NCBI RefSeq assembly: GCF_031454185.1
Contig: NZ_JAVDQI010000015.1
Location: 1 to 33,282 of the forward strand
Length of the DNA: 33,282 bases
Reading direction: 5' to 3'
From: Methanococcoides alaskense
Lineage (GTDB): Archaea; Halobacteriota; Methanosarcinia; Methanosarcinales; Methanosarcinaceae
Every line of letters starts with the position of its first letter. Position 1 is the first letter of the stretch. The position numbers and the translations under genes are program-made. Shown piece after piece: positions 16,026-23,651 of this stretch. The notes under the pieces were generated by a model. The model was not told the DNA's origin and searched no databases. It saw only the letters and a program-made list of their open reading frames with translations.

Positions 16026-16259
16026 TTATTTCACTCCCAAAATTAAGAGGGTTTTACAATAATTTATACTTATGCAATATTTTATGCTGCCGTTAATTAC
16101 TTAAAGTAACAAATATCTACAATCGTCTGTTAACAGTGTTAACATAACGTATTATCGCTTATTTGATCTAAATAGACTACGACGATAAAATTAAATAAAT
16201 TATATAAAATTTAGGTAAGATTGATATAGCTCAATATGCGATATTTACATGGTGAGAAT
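16026..16259. promoter_or_regulatory. copZ/nadA divergent region with tandem TGTTAACA
   Basis: TGTTAACA occurs twice in direct tandem, at 16128-16135 and 16137-16144, in the gap between divergent copZ and nadA. Each unit contains the palindrome GTTAAC. A 9-base spacing is close to one helical turn, which would put two operator half-sites on the same face. TATA-like A/T-rich stretches occur on both sides (about 16054-16080 and 16192-16212). Which gene it controls cannot be told from sequence. Confidence 0.4.
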
Positions 16260-17180
16260 ATGCAGGACATGAAAGAGATCATTGAAAGGATCAATAAATT
16301 AAAAACAGAACTTAATGCAGTTATTCTTGCTCATAACTATCAACGTCCCGAAGTGCAGGACATTGCAGATTTTACAGGCGATTCCCTGGGATTGAGCCAG
16401 CAGGTGGTCAATTCGGATGCAGATGTGATCGTATTCTGTGGTGTTGATTTCATGGGGGAGAGTGCGGCCATCCTCAGTCCGGAAAAGACAGTGCTCCTTC
16501 CTGAAAAGGAAGCAGGGTGCCCCATGGCTGAGATGGTCGATGTCATATCCCTTGATGATGAAAAGAAGAAACACCCTGATGCTGCTGTTGTGTGCTATGT
16601 GAACTCATCTGCACTGATAAAAGCACAGAGTGATATTTGCTGCACCTCAGCCAATGCCATCGATGTGGTGAACTCTCTTGAGGAAGATGAGGTGATCTTT
16701 GTCCCGGACAAGAACCTCGGAAACTATGTTGCAGGTTTCACGGACAAGAAGATCTACGCATGGGATGGGTTCTGTCCCACACATCACCAGATGCGTGCCC
16801 ATGACGTAATTAAAGCAAAAGAGGGACATCCTGATGCACTGTTCCTGGCACACCCCGAATGTCGCACAGAAGTTCTGGACCTTGCTGATGAGGTGTTGAG
16901 CACAACCGGTATGTTGAACTATGCAAAGAAGTCCGATGCAAAGGAATTCATCATAGGTACGGAGAACGGACTCCTTCACAGGCTGAGTAAAGAGAATCCG
17001 GAAAAGAAGTTCTATTATGTCTCCGAGTTCACCATCTGTACGAACATGAAGATAACAACTCTTGAATCCGTCCTCGATGCTCTTGAGAACATGCAGTATG
17101 TTATCACTGTACCTGAAGATACAAGGCTTAAAGCAAAGAAAGCGCTTGACAGGATGCTTGCAGTCAAACGCACTATGTGA
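16260..17180 (+). CDS. nadA: Quinolinate synthase
   Basis: This 306-residue enzyme condenses iminoaspartate with dihydroxyacetone phosphate to quinolinate, the first committed precursor of NAD, using a [4Fe-4S] cluster. Family motifs in order are LAHNYQRPEVQDIADFTGDS, IVFCGVDFMGESAAIL, VVCYVNSSALIKAQSDICCT, FVPDKNLGNYVA, LAHPECRTEVLDLADEV, FIIGTENGLLHRL and SEFTICTNMKITTLESV. The cysteines in VFCGV, PECRT and TICTN are the usual cluster ligands. The ATG at 16260 is chosen because GGTGAG (16251-16256) lies 3 bases before it; an ATG at 16236 would add eight residues and lacks a site. The aspartate dehydrogenase and nadC genes are not adjacent. It converges on the MinD-like gene. Confidence 0.95.
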   Translation: MQDMKEIIERINKLKTELNAVILAHNYQRPEVQDIADFTGDSLGLSQQVVNSDADVIVFCGVDFMGESAAILSPEKTVLLPEKEAGCPMAEMVDVISLDDEKKKHPDAAVVCYVNSSALIKAQSDICCTSANAIDVVNSLEEDEVIFVPDKNLGNYVAGFTDKKIYAWDGFCPTHHQMRAHDVIKAKEGHPDALFLAHPECRTEVLDLADEVLSTTGMLNYAKKSDAKEFIIGTENGLLHRLSKENPEKKFYYVSEFTICTNMKITTLESVLDALENMQYVITVPEDTRLKAKKALDRMLAVKRTM

Positions 17181-17197
17181 AATTATATGAAAGCATG

Positions 17198-17228
17198 GCC
17201 TGAAGCATGGAAATGTTTCAGTTCAGGC
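17198..17228. terminator. Inverted repeat between nadA and the MinD-like gene
   Basis: GCCTGAA (17198-17204) and TTCAGGC (17222-17228) are perfect 7-bp arms with a 17-base loop at the convergent junction. The right arm overlaps the end of the MinD-like coding region. Termination is plausible for nadA, since a TTTT follows. Confidence 0.35.
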
Positions 17229-18090
17229 TTTTCATAACGCTTTCCCAAATATCATTTAGTTTTTCTGAAAACTCGCCTGACAATTCATTACCTGAATATT
17301 CCATCACCGTTTTTTCCTGGATCATTGCCTCGGTCGGAATTCGGCTAAAAGGAATTTTTCCTACAACATCGATCCCGTTATCCCTGCAATAATCTTCAAT
17401 GAAGCGAGTGTTCTCTTCATTTATATCGTACCTGTTTATGCAGACCACAGCCGGAATATTAAAGTGGCCGGCTACGCTCAGAACCCGTTCGAGATCATGA
17501 ATTCCTGATACGCTGGGTTCGGTTACGACTGCAACCATATCAACACCGGTAATGGAAGCAATAACAGAGCACCCTGTTCCAGGAGGACCATCGATGATTA
17601 TCAGTTCTTTGTCATATCTATCAGCAAGGTCTCTGGCCTTTTCCCTTACAAACGCTACCAGTTTACCACTTGCTTCCTCTCCTACACTGAGCTTTGCATG
17701 TGCCATCGGTCCGAATCTGGTTTCAGAAAGATAGGCTTCTCCTGCTTTTCTTTCGACCAACGTTATAGCTCCTTCAGGACAGATGTGAGCACATACTCCA
17801 CAGCCCTCACATTCGAAGCTATCGACCTTGATATCATCAGTAATTGCATCGAACCTGCAATTCTCTTTGCACAGTCCACATTGAATGCATAGGGAGCTAT
17901 CAATATAGGCTTCCTTCAGACCATAGAAGTCTATTGTTTCAATTATCTCCGGATTCAATATCAGGTGCATATCGGCTGCATCCACATCACAATCAGCTAT
18001 CACAGCATTTTCTGCAAGCGAAGCAAACGCTGCTGCAATAGTAGTCTTTCCTGTGCCACCTTTTCCGCTTATTATAGTAAGCTGTTTCAT
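17218..18090 (-). CDS. MinD/ParA-type ATPase with inserted 2x[4Fe-4S] ferredoxin domain
   Basis: The 290-residue protein has the deviant Walker A GKGGTGKTT (residues 9-17), then DCDVDAADMHLIL. A ferredoxin-like insert has two cluster motifs (C68/71/74/78 in CIQCGLCKENC, C94/97/100/104 in CEGCGVCAHICP). After it come IIIDGPPGTGCSVIAS and VAVVTEPSVSGIHDLERVLS, a usual switch region. This is the COG1149 type, a MinD-superfamily ATPase carrying Fe-S clusters, related to NBP35/Mrp scaffolds that move clusters between proteins. It sits last in a run with CGGC, a second MinD, a CDF-NifX transporter, fsr and NifX proteins. The ATG is supported by GGAG at binding distance. Confidence 0.88.
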   Translation of the reverse strand: MKQLTIISGKGGTGKTTIAAAFASLAENAVIADCDVDAADMHLILNPEIIETIDFYGLKEAYIDSSLCIQCGLCKENCRFDAITDDIKVDSFECEGCGVCAHICPEGAITLVERKAGEAYLSETRFGPMAHAKLSVGEEASGKLVAFVREKARDLADRYDKELIIIDGPPGTGCSVIASITGVDMVAVVTEPSVSGIHDLERVLSVAGHFNIPAVVCINRYDINEENTRFIEDYCRDNGIDVVGKIPFSRIPTEAMIQEKTVMEYSGNELSGEFSEKLNDIWESVMKSLN

Positions 18091-18125
18091 GTTATTTCTC
18101 CAATCTCAAAATATTTCGGGAAACA

Positions 18126-18458
18126 TCAGTGTGTTCCCATGATGACCCTGACATCACACATATCCCTGATCGCTTCTGCAATTTCTTCAGCATAAGGGCA
18201 CTTAGGCGGGTTAGGGATCGGTTTTATCATACAGGTGCAAAGGAATATCACTTCAGCTCCCCTCCTTATCATTTCCCTGATCTGTCTAATCGAATCTCTT
18301 CCCGGACATCCTCCGCATGTGACCATGCCAATGATGTCGATCACCTCATCCTTGAACTCTTCAAGTGTACCTGTCCCATTCTTTATCGCCTTAAAACAGG
18401 AAGTACCCGGACAGGACCTGGAGGCCATTTCACATCTTACTAATCCGATCTTTACCAT
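18126..18458 (-). CDS. CGGC-domain protein
   Basis: A 110-residue protein with many cysteines: VRCEMASRSCPGTSCFKAIK near the start, MVTCGGCPGRDSIRQIREMI in the middle (the CGGC signature), then FLCTCMIKPIPNPPKCPYAE. CGGC is a family of unknown biochemistry whose clustered cysteines probably bind metal or an Fe-S cluster. I start at the ATG at 18458 rather than the TTG at 18467, since GGAG lies about 10 bases before it. It is sandwiched between two MinD-type ATPase genes (35-base and 18-base gaps) on the same strand, implying a joint role, perhaps as a cluster or metal carrier. Confidence 0.82.
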   Translation of the reverse strand: MVKIGLVRCEMASRSCPGTSCFKAIKNGTGTLEEFKDEVIDIIGMVTCGGCPGRDSIRQIREMIRRGAEVIFLCTCMIKPIPNPPKCPYAEEIAEAIRDMCDVRVIMGTH

Positions 18459-18476
18459 TAATATCAACTCCTTTGA

Positions 18477-19337
18477 TCATTGTTCAGGACGATCCTTCAT
18501 TTTAGAGAGTAAAGTAACATCCCGGAAAAGCCTGAGAAATTTGTCCTTCCACTCCGGCATCTCATTAACAAAGGGAATGCCCTGCGAATACAACTTTGCT
18601 ATCTCCCTATCATAAGGGATCTTCATCAAGATCGGGATCCCCTCTTTAATACAGTGATCTTCCACCCTGTTGTCACCGATATCGCATCGATTTATCACCA
18701 CGCCGAAAGGTATTCCCAGTATCTTCATAACATCAAGAGCAAGCTTCAGGTCATGGAACCCAAAGGGTGTCGATTCGGTCACAAGGATGCAGTAATCGAC
18801 ATTTTTCACTGAAGCAATGACCGGGCAGGCAGTACCTGGAGGTGCATCGATGATGGCAGTCGCATTCTTATCGATATGCTCCTGCAGGGCCTTGATCACA
18901 AGTGATGTCATGGGTTCCCCTATATCCAACAGTCCCCTATAGAACACGAGTTCTTCATTTACCGAACCTTCGATGACTCCGACTTTCCTGTCCACCTCGC
19001 TGATAGCTTCATTCGGACATACAATAGTGCATCCACCACATCCATGGCAGAGTGTTGGGAAGATCATTACATCTTCAGGCAAAACGGCAAGGGCATTGAA
19101 CTGGCAAAACTCAGAACATTTGCCGCAAAGGTCACACTTATTCTTATCAACAACAGGTGTCGGAACATTTACATCCTCGACTTTCTCAAGATCATACCCA
19201 AGGAACAGATTGCAGTTAGGTTCTTCCACATCACAGTCGAACAGTTGTGCATTCTTTAGGGAAAGTGCAAGATTTACTGCAACTGTTGTCTTGCCTGTTC
19301 CACCTTTTCCGCTTGCTATCGCAATTTTCATTTTCAT
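18477..19337 (-). CDS. MinD/ParA-type ATPase with inserted ferredoxin domain (second copy)
   Basis: The 286-residue paralogue of the gene at 17218. It has SGKGGTGKTTVAVNLALSL near residue 9, then FDCDVEEPNCNLFLGYDLEK. Two Fe-S motifs follow (CDLCGKCSEFC and CHGCGGCTIVCP), then AIIDAPPGTACPVIASVKNV and ILVTESTPFGFHDLKLALDV. The ATG at 19337 has GGAG just upstream; another ATG two codons later is also possible. Two different copies next to each other suggest a heterodimer, as in NBP35-type pairs, though that is inference. The gene follows the CDF-NifX gene after 22 bases and looks co-transcribed. Confidence 0.88.
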   Translation of the reverse strand: MKMKIAIASGKGGTGKTTVAVNLALSLKNAQLFDCDVEEPNCNLFLGYDLEKVEDVNVPTPVVDKNKCDLCGKCSEFCQFNALAVLPEDVMIFPTLCHGCGGCTIVCPNEAISEVDRKVGVIEGSVNEELVFYRGLLDIGEPMTSLVIKALQEHIDKNATAIIDAPPGTACPVIASVKNVDYCILVTESTPFGFHDLKLALDVMKILGIPFGVVINRCDIGDNRVEDHCIKEGIPILMKIPYDREIAKLYSQGIPFVNEMPEWKDKFLRLFRDVTLLSKMKDRPEQ

Positions 19338-19359
19338 GTTCTCCAATTCTCAAATTATA

Positions 19360-20595
19360 TTACTCTGTAGGAGCGGTGATCACTCTCAGCTCAGGGATCT
19401 TCCCAATAAGTGTTTCAACATCCTCCACATCATCCGGCATCTCTAATAGTTTGATAAAGCTGTCATGGAATTTGTGGAATGGACCTTCCCCGATATCTTT
19501 TACGATGACAATATTAACACCCTGTTCTTCCAGGTACTCCGCTGTCTTTACACCTCTTTTTCGCTCAAGATCAGCAGCAGGGTTCTCACCAATATCCCAG
19601 CTCATTATTTTGTTGTTTTTCAGCTCGATGAAAATATAATAGGGAGCTTTTCCGATATGTCTGGATAGCTTCGACTGCAATCCCTCCGGTATCATTACAG
19701 GAATCGCAACTTTGAGCACGGATATTTTTCCGGGTTTTACATCGACTGAAATATGTTCCAGATTTGGGATCTCACTTTTAACCGCTTCTTCTATCTCAAC
19801 GGAAAGCATTTCCACGATCTTTAGGTCGTATTCTCCTGCACTTTCTACCTGCATCTCCCCAAATACCACAAGGCCTGATCTTCGGAGCCTGATCTCATCT
19901 ACCTTGTTAACACCGGGAATATGGTTCACTGAACGTCGGATACGTTCGAGAGAATCATTGTCTAGCCATGCATCCATCAGGGTCAGTGCGGATTCCTTTG
20001 CTGTTGTGATCCCAAGCTTGAAGATAATCAACGATATAACAAGAACCCCGACACCGTCAAGCCAGTGTATGCCAAACATCGAACCGGTAATAGCAACAAC
20101 AACGATAATGGAACTAAATACATCTGTATACGAATGAGTAGCATCTGCGATCAATGCCTGTGAACCTATCTGTCTTCCTATTTTGAACTTATACTGTGAA
20201 AGGGCATAGATAGTAATTACAGAGAACACCGCCGCTCCAAGCGCCAGTCCCTGATGTTCCAGCTCAATAGGGTCCTTTATACTTTTCAGGGCCCCACGGA
20301 CAAGTTCAACCCCGGATAATAAAATAAGTACTGAGACAAAAAGAGCCACAAGGTTCTCTGCTTTGTAGTAACCATAATGGAACTGTTCCCCGCTACTTTT
20401 CAAGCTTAGCTTTAGCCCTATCCACACTGCAAGAGATGTAAAGATATCCATTGATGTATGGATAGCATCTGCGATCAGAGAAGAGCTTCCTGAATAAAAC
20501 CCTACCGTACCTTTTATTGCTGCAAGAAAAACCAGTGCAATGGTAGAGTTCTTTGAAGCCTTCACACCCAATCGGAGTTTTTCTTTTACAGCCAT
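19360..20595 (-). CDS. Cation-efflux (CDF) transporter fused to NifX-like domain
   Basis: The 411-residue protein combines two parts. Residues up to about 205 form six membrane helices of a cation diffusion facilitator, with the two metal-site motifs SSSLIADAIHTSMDIFTSLA and SQALIADATHSYTDVFSSII (HxxxD in each). The cytoplasmic CDF domain (about 210-290) has IRRSVNHIPGVNKVDEIRLR. From about 292 to the end is a domain like NifX/NafY (dinitrogenase iron-molybdenum cofactor proteins): VLKVAIPVMIPEGLQSKLSR, APYYIFIELKNNKIMSWDIG, AEYLEEQGVNIVIVKDIGEG. CDF proteins export divalent metals using an ion gradient. The extra domain could sense or hand over a metal or cofactor. It begins 66 bases after fsr, past a terminator-like hairpin. 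Confidence 0.85.
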   Translation of the reverse strand: MAVKEKLRLGVKASKNSTIALVFLAAIKGTVGFYSGSSSLIADAIHTSMDIFTSLAVWIGLKLSLKSSGEQFHYGYYKAENLVALFVSVLILLSGVELVRGALKSIKDPIELEHQGLALGAAVFSVITIYALSQYKFKIGRQIGSQALIADATHSYTDVFSSIIVVVAITGSMFGIHWLDGVGVLVISLIIFKLGITTAKESALTLMDAWLDNDSLERIRRSVNHIPGVNKVDEIRLRRSGLVVFGEMQVESAGEYDLKIVEMLSVEIEEAVKSEIPNLEHISVDVKPGKISVLKVAIPVMIPEGLQSKLSRHIGKAPYYIFIELKNNKIMSWDIGENPAADLERKRGVKTAEYLEEQGVNIVIVKDIGEGPFHKFHDSFIKLLEMPDDVEDVETLIGKIPELRVITAPTE

Positions 20596-20625
20596 ATTTG
20601 GTTCACCTAATAATAAACAAGCAAG

Positions 20626-20650
20626 AAAAAAAGATCCCCCATAGGGGGTC
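20626..20650 (-). terminator. Intrinsic-terminator-like hairpin with T-run between fsr and the CDF gene
   Basis: On the minus strand GACCCCC, TAT, GGGGGATC form a G/C-rich stem (plus-strand CCCCC 20636-20640 and GGGGG 20644-20648), immediately followed by seven T's (complement of 20626-20632). It lies 12 bases past the fsr stop and 30 bases before the CDF gene start. This is the cleanest terminator in the window and may reduce or block read-through, splitting the cluster into two transcripts. Confidence 0.7.
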
Positions 20651-20661
20651 TTTCATTCCAC

Positions 20662-22581
20662 TTATTCTTTCAGAACTTCACTGATGAACTGACCTTCCCC
20701 TACCAGTGCAATGATGTTACCAAGTCTTTCTTTTCCAGGTTTGGTTCGGTATTTGACAAAGGTCTTACCAACCTTATCTATCAGGGCAGGGATCTCCTCT
20801 TTTGTGCAGAATGCCTTCAGAAGAACACCATTTGTTGGTCTTCTTGCATCGTTACCGCCGATCCATAAAGAATAACCTCTCTCGTCTTCAACAGCTGCTT
20901 CATGTGGACAACCACGGACACACCATCCACAGTTGATGCAGAGGTCCCTGTCGATGACAGCTTTTCCTGAGATCACAGAGATAGCATTTAGTTTGCACAA
21001 TTCACTGCATCTTCCGCATCCTGTACATTTCTCCGTATCGATCTTCGGACGGAGCTGACCTACAATACCAATGTCATTGCTCTCTGCTCTTACACAGCTG
21101 TTCGGACATCCGGCCACACCGATCTTCATCTTGTGGGGTGTGAGCTTTTGGGCGAACTGCATTGTGAGTTCATTTGCAAGATCCTTAGTAGTAACGAGTC
21201 CCTCAGGACAGTAATCCATTCCCGGACAGGCATTAGCATAACCCATTCCAATGGTCTTGAGACCACTGCCATAGACATCGGCCATCAGGCTATCGACATT
21301 TTCGCCTTTGATACCCTGTATCTCAACGCTCTTTCTGGAGGTAAGCTCAAGGCTACCGTCACCGTACTTCTCTGCAAGTTCAGCAACCCTGGCAATGTAA
21401 TCATGCTGTACGATACCGGAGTTCGTTTTTATCTTCACGAAATTCGTACCATTTGCCTCTGGTCTTACACCCGGATAATCGCGTACCCAGTAGAAGTTCA
21501 CCTTCTTTCCATCATCAAGACGCTTAGCAAGCTCTTTGTTGAACTTTCTCATCTTGATAGCTGCAAAGTCCTCTATCATACTGATATCGACATCATCGAC
21601 GGTCTCTATGTATCCAGCTTTTTCTGCTGCTTCAAGAAGTTCCAGGCCCTTATCATTGCGGGCTATTAAAGTGGTCCATCCGGTAGATGAGCCAACATGT
21701 CCTGCTGATATATCTGCAACTTTGGAAACAGCATCCCTGCAGATACGGCATCCATCCCATACACAATCAGCGATGTCCTTCAGGGAGATCTCAATTTCCC
21801 CGTCATCGGTAGTTACGATCATCACATCAAGTCTGATAGCATATTTTTTGATCTTGTCCAGATCGATACCTATACTTTTCATGTGCTCGGATAACTTTTC
21901 GTAGTTAAAGTTCTCCATGCAGAACAGACCGATCGTATATGGTATATTTGGAATGTCAGCTTTTTCACCATTCATTCCGACTTCCATCGGGTGGACGTTC
22001 AGACCTGTGAAGAACTGTGTCCTTCTGGTTCCGTATGTCTGGCATGGAACACCTACCATTGCAACATTTTTCAGTTCATCTTTGCTCTGGCGTAGTGCAG
22101 CCATCACAGGAACTGCTGAATATTTGGCACCTTGGGTGTCCATAAGTTCTTCTTTGCTTGTAATAATGCAGGAATCCGGTTTTGTAAAACCTGCAGTGGT
22201 AACAGCACCATCGATGAGACCATTGTCAAAGCAGTATCCCAGAAGCGCGGTCACCGCTCCGCCATCCTGGCCATTTTCAGCTATTGACGGAGCTGTAGCC
22301 CTTGCAGAAACTATCTTCTGGTACTGACCGATAGATGTCGGAGGCAATGACTTGAAATTGAACACGTTCATTGAGATACGGGCTGCATCTGTCATAACGC
22401 GCTGGCAAACATCCTTACAGGCGCCTTCTCCGTTCCTGTAGCATTCTTCCTTTAATTTTGGTCCGTTCTCATCGAATTCGATTATCTCATAGGGGCAAAC
22501 CGCAGCGCAGGCACCGCATAAGGTACACATTCCGGTATCGACAACTGCATCTTTTAAGAACCATTTATATTCTTCTGACAT
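20662..22581 (-). CDS. F420-dependent siroheme reductase (Fsr-type, sulfite/nitrite)
   Basis: A roughly 639-residue fusion. It starts with a ferredoxin-like motif (CTLCGACAAVCPYEIIEF), then an FrhB-like F420H2-oxidising domain (ENGQDGGAVTALLGYCFDNG, VAMVGVPCQTYG). From about residue 350 comes a siroheme reductase half: LTSRKSVEIQGI (substrate Arg), ACPGMDYCPEG (C-x5-C) and VAGCPNSCVRAES (C-x3-C), which bind the siroheme-coupled [4Fe-4S], with a ferredoxin insert CTGCGRCSELCKLNAISVIS and CINCGWCVRGCPHEAAVEDE between the last two structural parts. The family reduces sulfite to sulfide with F420H2; the group found in Methanosarcinales and ANME archaea may prefer nitrite. The ATG at 22581 is chosen from family alignment and GATGAG upstream; an ATG at 22590 would add three residues. 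Confidence 0.88.
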   Translation of the reverse strand: MSEEYKWFLKDAVVDTGMCTLCGACAAVCPYEIIEFDENGPKLKEECYRNGEGACKDVCQRVMTDAARISMNVFNFKSLPPTSIGQYQKIVSARATAPSIAENGQDGGAVTALLGYCFDNGLIDGAVTTAGFTKPDSCIITSKEELMDTQGAKYSAVPVMAALRQSKDELKNVAMVGVPCQTYGTRRTQFFTGLNVHPMEVGMNGEKADIPNIPYTIGLFCMENFNYEKLSEHMKSIGIDLDKIKKYAIRLDVMIVTTDDGEIEISLKDIADCVWDGCRICRDAVSKVADISAGHVGSSTGWTTLIARNDKGLELLEAAEKAGYIETVDDVDISMIEDFAAIKMRKFNKELAKRLDDGKKVNFYWVRDYPGVRPEANGTNFVKIKTNSGIVQHDYIARVAELAEKYGDGSLELTSRKSVEIQGIKGENVDSLMADVYGSGLKTIGMGYANACPGMDYCPEGLVTTKDLANELTMQFAQKLTPHKMKIGVAGCPNSCVRAESNDIGIVGQLRPKIDTEKCTGCGRCSELCKLNAISVISGKAVIDRDLCINCGWCVRGCPHEAAVEDERGYSLWIGGNDARRPTNGVLLKAFCTKEEIPALIDKVGKTFVKYRTKPGKERLGNIIALVGEGQFISEVLKE

Positions 22582-22616
22582 TGGTCTCATCTCGTTTTAG
22601 TTTTTACGGGTTATTT

Positions 22617-22988
22617 TCAGTGTTGGTGATGGTGTTCGTGGGTCTGGCAGGCATTTTCACTCGTGGCCTTTGGGAGCTTGCCGGCTTCCCATTCCATTAT
22701 AGTCTCTTCAACTGTTCCTTTGGCACCAACATATACTTGTATACCAAACTGTTCGAACTGCTGTACAGCCTTGTCCCCAAGTCCCCCACAAAGCATGACA
22801 TCAATTCCTTCCTGTGACAGGAGTTCTGGAGGAAGGCCCACTCCTCCCATATGTTCACTTTTATTTTCAATCGTTCTAATCTCATTCGTTTCAGTGTCTT
22901 TTATGGTGTAGGTCGGGACCCTGCCAAAATGCTGGCCAACGAGATCATCGAGTCCGCCTTTACTACTTGAAGGTACACATATTTTCAT
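22617..22988 (-). CDS. NifX/NifB-type cofactor-binding protein with His-rich tail
   Basis: A 123-residue member of the dinitrogenase iron-molybdenum cofactor family: MKICVPSSSKGGLDDLVGQH FGRVPTYTIKDTETNEI shows the usual start, and GIDVMLCGGLGDKAVQQFEQ follows. Family members bind Fe-S or Fe-Mo precursor clusters. This one ends in a His-rich tail (HEHHHQH), which suggests metal binding. No nif genes are visible in the window, so it is probably not about nitrogenase. It lies 26 bases after the 23012 gene's end and 35 bases before fsr. Confidence 0.85.
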   Translation of the reverse strand: MKICVPSSSKGGLDDLVGQHFGRVPTYTIKDTETNEIRTIENKSEHMGGVGLPPELLSQEGIDVMLCGGLGDKAVQQFEQFGIQVYVGAKGTVEETIMEWEAGKLPKATSENACQTHEHHHQH

Positions 22989-23011
22989 CTTATCACCCCA
23001 TAGTCCTGAAT

Positions 23012-23473
23012 TTAACGATTCATTCCTCCGCCTCTGCCAGCTCCACCGCCGCCTCCCATGCCTCTGCCGGAGCCGCCTGATCTGCGTCCACCCACTCCTC
23101 TGCCAGGTGGAGCTATGGATGCATGTGCCTGTGCTGTTGGGCCACCAGTTTCCTGCAATTGACCTTCTTTGTACTGACTGATCGCATCTGTAACTGAACC
23201 ACTGGCTCCTGTCATTACCCGAATTCCGGCTGCAGAAAGGATCGGGAAGGCGTTAGGACCGATGCTACCGGTAAGGAGGATATCGATCCCTTTGTCAGAA
23301 ATGTTCTGAGCAGCCTGTATACCTGCTCCGCCTGACGCTGAAGCTGCCGGGTTGTCAACTGCTTTGAATTCCATAGTTTCCGAATCTACGAGGATAAAGT
23401 AGGGGCATCTTCCAAAACGTAGATCCACTGCTGCACTAATATTTTTATCTGTGGCTGTTACACATATCTTCAT
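23012..23473 (-). CDS. NifX-type cofactor-binding protein with Gly/Arg-rich tail
   Basis: The 153-residue protein has a NifX-like domain (about residues 1-105: MKICVTATDKNISAAVDLRF, GRCPYFILVDSETMEFKAVD, GIDILLTGSIGPNAFPILSA) and a tail of Gly, Arg and Ser with no fixed structure (from about residue 120: RGVGGRRSGGSGRGMGGGGG). Tails of this kind are seen on similar archaeal and deltaproteobacterial proteins near MinD ATPases. It heads the fsr cluster on the minus strand. The ATG has GAGGG upstream and a TATA-like ATTATATAATA (complement of 23501-23511) lies about 30 bases further out. Confidence 0.85.
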   Translation of the reverse strand: MKICVTATDKNISAAVDLRFGRCPYFILVDSETMEFKAVDNPAASASGGAGIQAAQNISDKGIDILLTGSIGPNAFPILSAAGIRVMTGASGSVTDAISQYKEGQLQETGGPTAQAHASIAPPGRGVGGRRSGGSGRGMGGGGGAGRGGGMNR

Positions 23474-23651
23474 ATAATTCCCTCATTCATAGTTATTTGT
23501 TATTATATAATACTCACATGAGGGGATGTATATAAAAGTTTCTCACAATGCTTATATATTTACTCCCATATGAGATATTAGGGGATATGCAATGAACAGA
23601 GATAAATTAACTTTCATCCCCAATACAGGTACAAATTCCAGAGGTAATAAC
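23474..23651. promoter_or_regulatory. Divergent promoter region between NifX cluster and DUF169 gene
   Basis: Two divergent units share this gap. CTCACATGAG (23513-23522) is a near-perfect palindrome, and CTCCCATATGAG (23563-23574) is a second, related site 50 bases away. They flank TATA-like GTATATAAAAG (23528-23538) and CTTATATATT (23551-23560). Each half shows CTC...GAG, so both could be sites for one regulator. A redox or metal sensor would fit the genes. The assignment is inference. Confidence 0.45.
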
